Of a stretch of 64,000 nucleotides of DNA, positions 33,219 through 44,155 are shown in pieces. The stretch comes from Chlamydomonas sphaeroides (taxonomy: Eukaryota; Chlorophyta; Chlorophyceae; Chlamydomonadales; Chlamydomonadaceae), in contig BDDC01000017.1 in the NCBI GenBank assembly GCA_001662425.1, forward strand, positions 64,255-128,254, given 5' to 3'. Positions within the stretch are counted from its first letter, which is position 1. Each line of letters starts with the position of its first letter. A program made the translations under genes and the position numbers. The notes under the pieces were generated by a model that saw only the letters and a program-made list of their open reading frames with translations, did no database searches and was not told where the DNA came from.

Positions 33219-34544
33219 ATGGCGACGCAATTAAGAGCCGGCCGGGCCCTGGCTCCTCGCACTAGCCAGCAGACGCTCTTTCACCTGGTCGCGAGCTCGT
33301 CAGCAACCAGCCGGCCGCTCCCGCGCAGCCGGAGAGCACCAGTTACGCGTGCGAGCGCCGCTGCCGCGTCCGGCGACCCGGCCAGCCGTCACTTCGCCGT
33401 GGAGCTTGCCCGCTCCATCGATGACGCCAAGTGCCAGGACATCGTTGTGCTGGACGTCGCGCCAGGTAGGCCCAGGGAGCCGGCGCGGACGGAATGCACT
33501 GCGGCGGGGTAGCGTCGCACCAGCGCACCGCAGTGGGGTTCGTATGGAAAGGGGGGCGTGTGTTGAAGGCACGTCCTCACGGAGGTCTTATAATCGCGCG
33601 GGTCGCGCCGCCAGGCCCGGCTCCAGTAATGAGGTCGCGGCCATGGCTGCAACGCAGACGCCGTCCACACCGCATCCAGCCCTGACGCCTTTCACTCCCT
33701 GCCTGGCCCCCGCGCGCCACCCTGCCTCGTCCAGTCGTGAGCTGGACCAGCTTCCTGGTCATTGGCACCGTCTTCTCCAAGCCGCAGCTGCTAGCGGCGC
33801 TGGGCAGGGCGGAGAAGGCTGCGGCGGAGCAGTTCGGGCGGGCGCGGCTCAACCTCCCGGGGTCCAGCCCCTGGGAGACGCTGGTGGGTTGGGCGCGGAG
33901 CTCGCGGCGCCGCGGAGCAGGCGTTGCCGAGATGCGCACGGCTGCGGCCATGCGGCCGCCCTTCTGGGCCGTCCAGCCAGCACGTAACCTGTTCCTTGCA
34001 CCTGTACACCCCGCATGCGCCCTGCGGTCCAGGCCTCGCCTGTCGGTCTTGCCAGGAGCCGGCCGTGCTCGCCTGCGCTCCGACCGCCCCGCGCTGCGCC
34101 CGCCTGGGGCTCTGTAGCTCTCCCCGCCACGTACCGTACTCGCCCGCGCCAGCGGCAGGACACCTCACCCTGCGCTGCACGCCCTCCACGGCCCCACGCG
34201 CCGCAGGACTTTGGGGACGTCGTGCTGCACCTGTTCACCGCAGAGCAGCGCGAGTACTATGTGGGTCGGCTGGGGGCTGAGGGCCTGGGCCTTGGGGCCT
34301 AGCGGCAGGCAGATGCCCGGGTTGCGGGGATCGTGACCTTGAGTTACGGTCGTACTGTGACACGGTTGGGTTGCTTGTTTGCGGCCGTGTCTTAAAGCCA
34401 TTCTCCTGCGCACCCACGCAGGACATTGAGTCATTCTACGCCGCGGCAGAGGAGGTGGAGCTGCCATTCGGGCCGGACGCCGGCGCGGCTCAGCAGCAGC
34501 AGGGCGCCGCGGGCGCCGGCCCGAGCTGGAGCACCAAGCTGTAA
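33219..34544 (+). CDS. Iojap/RsfS family ribosomal silencing factor, probably plastid
   Basis: RsfS binds protein L14 of the large ribosomal subunit and blocks subunit joining; the plant homologue Iojap acts in plastids. Four exons, 33219-33465, 33735-33883, 34207-34260 and 34422-34544, give 190 residues. The first 50 residues are Arg/Ser/Ala-rich, as in a transit peptide. The domain then runs ARSIDDAKCQDIVVLDV, WTSFLVIGTVFSKPQLLA, FGDVVLHLFTAEQREYYD and IESFYAAAEEVELPF. The FGDVVLHLFT..R.YY block is diagnostic. The C-terminus has a short Q/A/G tail. A TGTAA overlaps the stop codon (CTGTAA) and is probably coincidental; another at 35045-35049 is a better poly(A) candidate. Confidence 0.93.
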
Positions 34545-36840
34545 GCGCCGGGCTTGCGTCGGTGCGGCGACGTGACGTGTTCACATGGTTTCGGAGTGGA
34601 TGGTGGAGGGCGAGCGGGCGGCGAGCTGCGAGCGGGCCGAGCAGGTCGGAATCCATCCGCGCCCAACTTTGCGGCCAGGGCTATGCCCAGAAAGTGCACG
34701 TGCGTGTGGGCGCCTGGCGTCTGGTATAAGGTGTTGCCGTGCCGGCCTTTCCTTGTCGAGTGCCTCGCACTGCTACAGTGGTGGCGGTATCAAGTGGCCT
34801 CTGATGGCGCGACTGGCCGATGGTTCGGGTGGCGCATGTGTTTGCTCCGTAATGGTCTTGGTTGGATTGTGTGTCTCAGGTGGCGGCGTTTGGGTTTATT
34901 TTGGTTACTGGCTTGGGCAACCATGGACGTGATTGCGGTGAGAGATGTGGGGAGGCGCCCGGAGGCGTGGAGGTGGCAGGCGTTGAAGGGCCCCGCGTGC
35001 GGGTTTCGACAGCTCGCGGCTATGCCTCCTCGTGCGCGCCACCTTGTAAGTGTTCGACCAAGCTCTCCCGATGCTTCCTGGCCAGTTTGCTTCGCAGGCA
35101 TGCGACGGCGACCTCGCTGCGACGATAAGCAAATGTTAACATGCAAGTGGTGCAGTCCGCCATGCGTCGCACCACGCTGTTGCCGGCACCCGCCTGGAGG
35201 CAGCCGTGAGGACCGCCGGTTGCGGCCACTGGCGGCACGCTGCTGCCAGAGCCCGGCAATCCCGTCAACCTGCCGGCCCTGCTGTGAGAGCCGGGCAAGG
35301 CGCGTGGAGCCCAGCCCTCGCTCGTATCTTCGATCCTTCGTCGATAGCGTCAACGCCAGGTATGGGGCCTGTGGCGCTGGCGCGGCGAGGGTGTTGCCAG
35401 CCGCACGGCTTTGCATCTGACCCCACGCACGGCCCACGCAATCTGCACTAGCGCTGGAGCCTCCTGCCCTGGCGCGCCTCTGGCCCGCGATGCACGCAGC
35501 CTAAGTCCAAGGGCTTGCGTCAGCGCGCCCACTAACCCTGCGCTTCACCCCTCTCTCTGCCCCGCGATGCACGCAGCCGGCAGGGTATCTGCGGCGCATC
35601 TGGGCGGCGCAGGGGCAGCACGCCGCGATCGCTCACTGCAGCAGGGCGGCGCCAACGCACGTCGCGATGCAGCGGCTGCACAAGCGAAGGCCAGCCAGGC
35701 GTCTTCAGTCTGACGACAGTCACGGCGGCCGGGGCGTGGAGCGACGCCCACATTGAGCTCAGAGGCCTTGGCCAGTTGGCCTGTCGCCGACGCCGCTGCT
35801 CCCAGAGGCCTTGCACGCCCGCACGAAGGGGGCTCCGGCCCCGGCCCCAACCACACGCAAGCGGCCTCCCGCAGCGGTGTTGGGCTCGGCCGGCGGTCAG
35901 CAGCAGCAGGCCGCAGCGCAGGCGCAGCCGTTGCCTAAGCCCACGGCCGTCCCGACGATCTCGCCGCCGCCCGCCGCCGCCCTGGCATGGCGGGCGGCGG
36001 TCCAGGGCCATCCGCCGCCGGCCAAGCAAGGGCCCAGCGGCGAGGCCGGTCGGCGTCGTCGCCGATTCCGCGCCGATGCCCGTAGCGCCGCTGCTGACCG
36101 GCAGGCGCTCGTGCGGTCCTCCGCGCCGGCGGTGGCTCCGGAGCAACAGTTGCTGCTTCTGGGGCGAGCAAGAGCGCCGCGCAGCCCGTCGCGTCGGTTG
36201 CGGCGCCGTGCAGGGCCAAGCGGGCGGCGGAGAGTATCGGCGAGCGGGGGAGCTGGCTGCGGCGGTGCAGGGCACGGCGGCGGCCGACGCGGAGCACGCA
36301 GGCCAGTGCATATTAGTTGAATCCAAAGGGTTGACATGCAAGTTGAAAACATGGAGTCACACGTTTGCAGGCTACAGGGGGATCTGTGGCTTGAGCGCTG
36401 GAGCGCTGGAGCGGCGGCGAGCCATGCACCCATGCGCAGCTGGGGAGGTTTCTACAGTGTCCCGCAGACCTTACACGCGTACGGATGTGAAAACCTGCAA
36501 AGCTCTACACGCAGCTTCTTGCCCTGCCTTGCCGCTAGCTTGCAGCGTGTTGATGCCAGGGCTGTTGCGCAATGCCGGCTGCCTCGCTGCGGCGGTGAGG
36601 CCAGCACACATATCAACTTTTGATGCAACCTAAGACAGTATGCGAGGCAGCTAGGCTGCCTCGCGTGGCTGTCGTGCACGCGATGCAAGCATGTTCGCGC
36701 GTGGCTCCGTGGCTCTGTATGCCGTCGCCTAATTCGCGTTGAGCTTATATCTAACAAGCCTCAAATCTGGTGCTACAGGCTGTTAGTGCGTGTGGGCGGC
36801 GCCAGTTGCCAGCTGCTCGGCGATGCTAGTTCTCTAGGCG
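34545..36840. other. Gene-poor region with a decayed fragment of the downstream gene
   Basis: Apart from a TGTAA at 35045-35049 that may end the RsfS transcript, there is no intact gene I can support. Around 36160-36310 the DNA resembles the downstream gene at about 38400-38520. Shared runs are GCCAAGCG.GCGGCGGAGA and GGGGAGCTGGC.GCGGCGGTG, but the frame changes between them. Confidence 0.4.
36160..36310 (+). pseudogene. Frameshifted partial duplicate of the winged-helix-like gene
   Basis: Two frames carry AKRAAESIGERG and GELAAAVQGTAAADAEHAG. These correspond to AKRAAEISGGELAAAVQG and VVADAEQAL, which lie in one frame at about 38430-38510. The match breaks off on both sides. It is best read as a decayed tandem duplicate, though an alternative upstream exon cannot be excluded. 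Confidence 0.45.
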
Positions 36841-39000
36841 ATGGCATCGTCGGAGCCGCGCGTCCGCTGTTCCCGCTCGTCGCTGCGAGCCGCGCATCCT
36901 TCACAGACATCTCGGCGACACAGGTGAGAAGACACCTGTCCTATATGGGGCCGGCGGGAACCGGCGGGCGCGGCCGCCAGAGTGCCATTAGTAAGCCCCT
37001 GTGCAGTATGCCGAGCAGCCCCCACCAAGGCGCGTCGCGGTTGGGAACGGGGACCCCTGTGGATTGGCGCCACAGCCCGTTGTCCGCCGTCGGAAGCTTT
37101 CGCCGCAATCACCGGTGTGCAGGCCCTGCACAACTCCTTGCGACCGTATGGCGGCCCTTCGGCGCGAGGGTCCCGGGGTTTTGCGGCTGCGGCCGCCGAT
37201 AAGAGCGACACGCCGCCGCTCCGACCGCTGTCCTCGGCCTTGGCGCCGCTTGCTGAGGTCATCCGGCGGCGGCACCCGCCGGACCGGAGCCCCGAGGACC
37301 GCCTGCGTCACCTGGCCGCACAGCTGCTGCTGCGTCAGGAGGGCATGCGGATGGACCTGAGCGTCCTAGGTGCGGCAGACCAGCACACATGCATACGTAC
37401 GGTACTCAGCGGGGAGTACGGCGGCCAGACGCCCTGGGTGTATGCGACCGGAAGGCATGTTGACTTGGTGACGGCCAGGGCGGGCAGTTTGGCGCGTTGC
37501 CGTTTTCGTACATGACCGCCGCACTGCCGGCCGCCGCAATTGCTACCGTCACCAGAACCACGGGACCCCATCCCACACCGCACGCGCCCCAGGCTGCGAG
37601 TTGCGGCGCCTGGGGCTGTCGTACAGCGGCGCGCTGAAGGACGCGCTGTCTGGACGTGGCGCGGAGCTGTTCGAGGTGATGCCCGACCCGGTCAACGACT
37701 CGCACTGGCGCGTCACGCTGCGGCTGCCACCAAGTCGGAGTGCCAAGCCACAGGCAGCATTGGCTAGCAACGTGGCTAGCAGGCAGCATAGGGCGGCGGA
37801 GGCAATAGCTGCGGCAGCTGCGGACAGGCCAGCGCGGCGGCGCGAAGCCGCGTCCGGCGGCGCCGTCGTCGCCCTCGGTGCCACGACAGGTTCCTCCGCC
37901 GCCGCCGCAGCTGCCGCCGCTCGCATCGCGGTCGCTGTCGCAGCTGTCGCGAGTGGTGTCGGAGCGCTTCCCTGCGGCCGCAGCGCCGAGGACTGGCTGC
38001 TGCACTGCTCAGCGCAGCTGCTGCTGCGGGAGGAGGGCATGAAGGCCGAGCTCGCCCTGCTGGGTCCGTGCGCCGTCGTCGGCCGAGTGGGTTAGCGGGT
38101 GCGACATCGCTCGGCTGCATTGAGAGCACACTTGTGAGGGAGCGCCCCGCGCGGCTCGCGCCTGTGCACCTGCCTTTGCGCCTGCTGCCGCTGTCCCCAT
38201 TCGCAGCTAACCAGCTGGCGGCCCTAGCTGCACCCCACGCGGCGGTGCTCGGCGCCAAGCTGGCCAGCAGGACGGAGGTCCGCAGCCTGCTGGAACGAAA
38301 GGGTGCGGGCGTGTTCACCGTCACCACCAAACGCGCCACGGTGAGTCTCCGCCTGCCGCCCTGGCCGGAAGCGAGCCCCGCCGTCGCCCCCACCTGGCGC
38401 AGCACGCCGGCGCCAGCACCGCGCAGCGCCAAGCGCGCGGCGGAGATCAGCGGCGGGGAGCTGGCGGCGGCGGTGCAGGGCGTAGTGGCAGACGCGGAGC
38501 AGGCGCTGGTAATCGCCCGGCGGCTGGAGGCGCGGTACCTGGGGAGCTGTAAAGAGGGTAGCGGCGGAGCCCTCGGCAGCGAGGGGCCGAGCGGCTGCAG
38601 CAGCAGGGCCGCCGGCGCCCTCCGGCAGCCGCGCGCGGGTTTGGCGGAGTCGATGCAGCAACTGCAGGCTGTCCTGACTGAGCTGCTGGCGTCCGTGACG
38701 CGGCTAGGTGAGCGATTCCTTGGACCCGCTGGAGGCGAACGGACGGCGGGTGCAGGGCAGGGCGCGGCTGTTGCCGATGTGCCGGCGTCGCCGCTTGCCC
38801 TGCCGCCGGGCCCTGAGCCGGCCGCCGCGGCCGCGGCTGCATTGGCAGCTCGCCAGCAGCTGCCCAGCAACCGGCAGCAGGCGCAGCTGCCGGACGTAGT
38901 GCGTGTGGCTCTCACGGCGGACGCCGTCCTGCGCACGCTGCAGCGCCTTGGGTCAAGGTACCTGGGGACCTCGCCGCCGCGAGCGGGAGACAGCGGGTAG
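36841..39000 (+). CDS. Unrecognised protein with two winged-helix (LOTUS/OST-HTH-like) modules
   Basis: I do not recognise this gene. Sure coding blocks are 37123-37369, 37593-38063 and 38207-39000 (TAG). The start is tentative: an ATG at 36841 opens an Arg/Ser-rich, transit-like frame, but the first junction is not phase-proved. The protein holds two copies of a module of about 85 residues. RSPEDRLRHLAAQLLLRQEG parallels RSAEDWLLHCSAQLLLREEG; both continue to LS.LG or LALLG and end in VTLRLPP or VSLRLPP. An intron cuts each copy at the same place and phase, after the LG. The helix-helix-strand pattern and length suggest a LOTUS/OST-HTH-like winged helix; this is inference. The C-terminal third has three repeats ending RLEARYLG, RLGERFLG and RLGSRYLG. 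Confidence 0.65.
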
Positions 39001-39103
39001 TGGCGGCGGCGGCGTATGAGGCGGGCGCACGGTCTGATTGGGAGGGGCGGGGCTATCCGGCGAGGCCATGCCGAAGCCAGCCACAGCTGAACTGTGTGAT
39101 GGG

Positions 39104-39979
39104 GATAGAAATAGAAATAGAAGTACGGCGAGCTTGACTCGCCGTGATTTGAGGAGGTAGGGCGATCAGGAGGGCCGAAGCCCCCTGCGCGCCCTGTCCC
39201 CCGGGTGATGGGGATCTTGAGCACGGACCTGCGGGGCCGCCGGTAGAGCTGTGTTGCGGACATTCACATGTGCCCGCCGCGAGCACCTCATCACTGCTTG
39301 GCGTGGCTGGGTGGCCTTTAATTCTGTGGTCAGTGCAGATGTGTCTATCTACCCGTGCACTACCCTGCCCACCTGCGTCAGAGTTCACAGCAGACGGGGC
39401 GCTGCGACCGCTGCGGTTGCTGGACATGCTGCTGGAGACACCATGCTAGGCAAGCAACTTGTGGGCGACGCGGGAAAGGCTCATTGTAGTAGGAGTCCTA
39501 CTACCGGCAAGAGGTTTTCTCGAGATGCCCCACGGCTGCTCGGACGTGGGTGTGTGGCATTATGGCACATCGGCCACACCCAGGTAGGGATGAACGACGA
39601 CCTGCGCACACTGGGCGTGGACACGGGCGACGCCCACACGGCGGCGAACAAGATCTCCGGAGACCCACCAAAGCAAGGATGTCCATGCAAGCCCTGGTGT
39701 CGAAACGGTGGGAGCTAGCTCGCCAGGCCCACCAGTAGGGTGCAAGGATGCGGTAGCTAACCCAGGCGGGGGCGGGGGGAGGGGCGCTGCGCCGGCCCCC
39801 TCGTCCCCACCGCAGATGCACCTTCTCCCCCGCCCCTTCCCTCCTCTCCTTCTCCCCTCTCCCTCTCATGGTGGCGGAGGCAGGTGGTCCTGGACCCTGG
39901 ACGCCCCGCCCCCTTCATCCACCCTAGGCGGCTCCGCCCCAAGGTACTTCTTTCTATTTCTATTTCTATTTCTATTTCT
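39104..39979. mobile_element. Putative non-autonomous element with inverted AGAAAT-repeat ends
   Basis: The left end is GATAGAAATAGAAATAG followed by AAGTAC (39104-39126). The right end (39944-39979) is its inverse, GTACTTC then four TTTCTA units. Just inside each GTAC lies a short hairpin: GGCGAG/CTCGCC on the left and GGCGG/CCGCC on the right. There is no coding capacity for a transposase. Target-site duplications were not identified, so the class is unknown. Confidence 0.4.
39485..39575 (+). repeat. Dispersed repeat family B with perfect palindrome, copy 2
   Basis: It begins with the 19-base palindrome GTAGTAGGAGTCCTACTAC (39486-39504), followed by CCGGCAAGAGG and TTCTCGAGATGCCCCACGG. This is shared with the inverted copy at 22109-22192. 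It sits inside the putative 39104-39979 element. Confidence 0.7.
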
Positions 39980-40725
39980 GAACGACGACCTGGGGACGCG
40001 CCCACCAAGTGGAGTGTGCACAGTGCCAGTCGGCAGCGGCATCGCGGCAGCACCGATGCACTGTGTCACAACGAACACGGGCTGGGATGCATAGGCCCGC
40101 CCGCTGCGCCCACTGGCCCCGAGGGGGGCGCACAAGCCAGGGGGTGCAGGCTCAACCCGCCCCGGCTGCTCGAATCCGAAACCTTCCGCCCGCCACGGCC
40201 GAGGCAGCATGCAGGGGCTCCGTCCTCGGTAGCCAGCGCCCGCTGCTCCGCCAGCCCCCCCGGCGGCTTTGCGCGCCATGCCCGGTCCCCGCCCTTGAGA
40301 CTACAACATGCACGCAGGTAGGGGGCCGCCTGGGTTACAACAGGAAAGGCGCAAAATCAAATGACCCCTTGCCCTTGCATATGTATGTGCAAGATGAAGA
40401 ACGGCCCCCCATCTTTGGGCGGGGTGAGGACGTACAGCAAGCGGGCCTGGGCATAGCGCGCCCCCGAAGGCACTGATGCGTATGCATGTCAGTCGTATGA
40501 TGCGAATCAATACTTCGAGGACAACAATGCAAGTCGAGCACTGCGAAAAGCGAAGGATGTATGATGAGCGGCAACGCGCCAGACTCCTCCCACAAGGGCC
40601 TTCCTCTGCAGGTTATTAGGGGCAAACTGCCGCCTCTCTGCGCTGTGCAACCGGACGGCAAACAAGCAATTATGTATACCCGTGCCCTAGCCCTGCCGTG
40701 CTTTGTCGCCCCCCCACCACGCCCC

Positions 40726-42637
40726 TCACGCTTGCTTGTGCTGCGCGCAATGCCCTGACCCCGGCCCTGGCCGCTTCCCGGGCTCCGCAAGCTCTGGTCC
40801 CGCTGGCGGAGCGCCCGCCGGCGCCGCAACGGCCGGCCCTGCAGCCTCAGCGGGACCAGCTGGGGACGCGCCGCGCGCATCCTGCTCCAGCATCGCCCCA
40901 AGGTGGCGTCCCACGAGCCACAACTCCACGCCTGCCGCCAGCAGCCGGCACGCCGCCAGCGCCGCCCCAAGCAGGGGAGTGGTCCAGGGCGCGCCGGGCG
41001 TGAACCTGGCGGGGCCGGATGCGGAGCGGGAACGCGCGTGTCAAGGAGCGCAGGGTGTGTGGGGGCCTCGGGGTACGGCGTGCGTGCGGAGGCCGACGGA
41101 GTCAGGGCGGCGGCGGGCCGATACCCGCATGGGACCCTGTCCGGCCCACCGGTTCAGGCGGGGCCGGGCTAGTGCGCGGAGGCCAAGGCGCGTGCAGGCC
41201 CATGTCAGCGCTGGCGCTGGCCTCCCAGGCCCCACCACTGGAACCCATGTGTCCGAGGCAGCGCCCCGGGCGGCCGTCCTGCGCAACTGCTCTTGCTCGC
41301 GCAACGTGCCGCCGCTCTTGCATGCTCATGCATGGCGGCGCGCCTCCGTCCCATGCCCCCAAGCGCGCTCGTCCCTGGGCCAGCAATCACGCCTCCGCAG
41401 CGCCTTCGTACGGACTACCGTCGTACAGTGTACGGCACCGGGCAGCCCAAGGCCCAGCGCACCTGACCGCCCACAGCCACAGCGGGCAGCCGTACAGCCC
41501 AACCACCGCCGCCACGCCGCCGGGGCTGCGCAGGCCGTGTGCCATGACCGCCGCCACCCAGGCGGGCGCGGCCGCAAACTGGTCCGTGCCCTTCCAGCCT
41601 GCACCAGCAGACTGCCACAGACGGCGGGTGGGGAGGGGTGGCGCGTGCGTGAGGGACGGGGGCCGTGGGGGAAGGTGGCGGGGTATGGCAGCGGCGGGGG
41701 ATGGCAGCGGTGGGCGGGAGGCGCCCGGGCGCGGTGCGCAAGGCGCTGGCGGGCACCGTGGACCGCTAGGGCTGTTCACTGCGGCATGACGCCGCCCTCT
41801 ACCGCCGGTGCGCAGCCCCAGGGGGACTACTTGCCTGCTCGTCTGCCGGTCTGCTCCCTCCTAAACCCAGCAGCCGCGTGTGCACTGCATCGCCCTCACT
41901 CCCCGCCGAGGCCGGGCGGCCGCCCCTGCGCCACCGCCCCCCGCACCGGTGCACCGCCCCAGCGGGGCCTCCCCACCTGCCGCTATGCCCCCGGAACCCC
42001 AGGCACAGCCCCCTGCCGCTGCGCTCCCACGCCCCCAGCTACACCGCACCCACCGCATGGGTGCACACGAAGGTGAAGGCCTCGAGTAGCGGCACGACCA
42101 GGCCCGCAGCGCCCGGCAGCGCCGCGCTCCACACCAGCCCCCGGGCGACGATGTCAACCGCCACATCGCACCAGGCGCCGAAGGCAGACGTCTTTGGTTG
42201 GATGGGGGCGTGAGCGTAGGGGTGGGGCGGGCGTTAAAGGGCGCGTGGGTACCTCCCTCGGTACCTCGGCGCGTGGTGGACGTACGGGTGGGTGGGGTGG
42301 GGGACACGCCGCCACGCGTCACCCGCGGCAGCTTGACCGCCGCTGGACCGACCCCGGTGCAGCTCCGGCCACTCGCCTGCCCTAGCCGCCTCGCGAGCGA
42401 GCCGTCGAGACCGTCCAGCGCAAAGCAGGTTAGGAGGAGGGCCAGCGCGCGGAGCGGATGCGCTGCGCTGATGGCGGAAGCTGCCAAGGCCAGGGCGCCA
42501 CGACCGTATGTGACGAGGTTGGGCGCGTAAAGGGCCACATCCAGCGCGGTGCGTTTCCGTGGCTGTGGCGGTTGATGCGAGCTGCCGGGCGCTGTCGCTG
42601 CGCAGCGAGTTGACTGCCGTTGCATGGTAGCGGCCAT
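40726..42637 (-). CDS. CDP-alcohol phosphatidyltransferase, phosphatidylinositol-synthase-like
   Basis: Members of this family join a CDP-activated lipid to an alcohol in ER or mitochondrial membranes. Four exons in transcript order are 42637-42377, 42191-42054, 41611-41463 and 41005-40726, giving 275 residues with consistent phases. The signature DGxxARx8GxxxDxxxD is assembled across the first junction: LDGLDGSLARRLGQ joins TSAFGAWCDVAVD. The NLVTYGR start and the Q-S-FGA context resemble PI synthase more than phosphatidylglycerophosphate synthase. Hydrophobic segments lie around ALALAASAIS/ALALLLTCFA, LVWSAALPGAAGLVVPLL and GVAAVVGLYGCPLWLWAV, followed by LLGAALAACRLLAAGVELWL. An Ala/Pro/Gly tail follows the last. 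Intron 1 has a GC donor (CAG|GCGAGT). The start at 42637 was chosen over upstream in-frame ATG codons because the first exon then begins near the family N-terminus; 42625 is also possible. Confidence 0.78.
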
Positions 42638-44155
42638 GCTGTTAACACGAGCGGCTACGGCCCAGCGGCTCGCTATCGCCCGACATATGTGTTGGCCGTG
42701 CTCTGAAGCCCATGACAGATTCTGAATTCGCACAGCGAGCATCCCCATAGCCTAGGTCCGACACAACCACCGAGACAGACAAGTAAACGATGGCGCCAAG
42801 CACTTAGGGCATAACATGCAGAAGATTTATGTTTGAAAATAGAAGAGCCAGCGCGAGTAATGCGGCGGCGCACTTGCGGGTCCGTGGGTCATCCAGGGTC
42901 ATCCTCGAGCCCAACCATGGCAGGACTACTGGCTGTACAGCGGACGAGTGTCCCCATCCAGAACAGGAAAAGGCGCAAGCCCCCACCCCTCAATCTTTTG
43001 ACGACCGGCCGCTCTCCTGCCATTGGAGTTTCAGCAGTTTATAGGCCTGAGAAAGCAGGCGCTACCCTGCGCTACCAGGCGCTACCAGGGGAGCTCCCCT
43101 GGGCACTACCACGCTCTTGACTATCTAGGCTTCGGGGCGTGGTACGGTGGGATTTTCCTGAACGCGATCCGGCTTTACATACGCTTCTATTCTGCGAGGG
43201 CTACAGCGCCGCAGGTGGCGCCAGGGCCGCCAGCACGCAGGGGAGGCCCCAGAGCACACGCCGCTTGCACCACTCAGCGCTGCTGCCCCGTACTGGCCAG
43301 CATTCCCATCCTCCTCACCGCTAGGACTCGCTAACTCGCCATGCCAGCCCCCTTGCGCAACGGCGTTGCGGAGATGTAATGATGTATGCCGCGCCAGGTC
43401 GATCGCCGGCCCCAAATCCAAACCCACCCGACGCCCCTGCATCCACCCGTCAGTGTGCCAATTGCCAATGCCTCACGCCCCACGTGGCTCCCCAATGGCC
43501 GAAATGCAGCCAAGTGCAAGAAAACCCTAACCCCACGCGCGTGCAACGCACGGCCGCGTCCGATCCAATCACAGGTGCATCGCCGCACGGCACAAGAGTC
43601 CAACGCTAACAGTCCCTGCCTACAACCGCAGGCACCAACGCGCCGAGCTCCGTGCCGGGCCCCCCAACATAGGTATCTCCGTACACCCGGCGCCGTACAG
43701 CAGTTTTGCGCACCATCATAGCCGCGCACTAGTACCGCGCTCCGTAGCTAGACATAACAAAGTCGTTGCCGTCATACGGTCACGCATAATCGTACAAGAA
43801 GTGCCGGGCGCTGCTTCGTCGCAAGCGCGGCCGAACCCTAAACAGCCGTGTCTCAACAGTCAAGCAGGAAGTTAGCAACTGTGACGCCGGACAACCGGCA
43901 ACTGTTCTGCGAGTCCTCCAACGAGCCCCATCTCCCACCCAATTCGCAGCATACAGCTTCCTGCTTATGTCTGTCTTGGGCAGACATCGAGCCCTACGAA
44001 CGCGTAGCTAGGCAGCCGTGCTCTGAGCAACGGGCCGGCGGCCCGACGGCGGCCTTGCTCCATGTAATACGTACGTCGCGTGGTAGCCACAGGACACCGG
44101 CCGCGATGCAGTTCGCGTGCATACCTTCACCGCAGCCCGACACCCCCAAACCCAC
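42638..44155. other. Intergenic region between the phosphatidyltransferase and the cyclase receptor gene
   Basis: Both neighbours are on the minus strand, so this should hold the 3' UTR of the cyclase and the promoter of the phosphatidyltransferase. It is less GC-rich than the genes. A minus-strand TGTAA lies at 43175-43179, nearly 1 kb after the cyclase stop. No gene is supported. Confidence 0.45.

Larger units (their letters stand above)
39001..40725. other. Repeat-rich intergenic region
   Basis: The region separates convergent genes. It holds an apparent 0.88-kb element bounded by inverted (TAGAAA)n tracts (39104-39979) and a family B repeat. It also has a candidate minus-strand TGTAA for the phosphatidyltransferase gene at 40335-40339. 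No gene is supported. Confidence 0.5.

Noticed and set aside
34560..35440. Long plus-strand open frame after the RsfS gene
   Set aside because: The composition is that of GC-rich noncoding DNA; no domain, no splice pattern, no family resemblance.
43120..43730. Minus-strand open frames in the intergenic region as a small gene
   Set aside because: No start context, no homology and no splice logic; typical shadow frames of GC-rich DNA.
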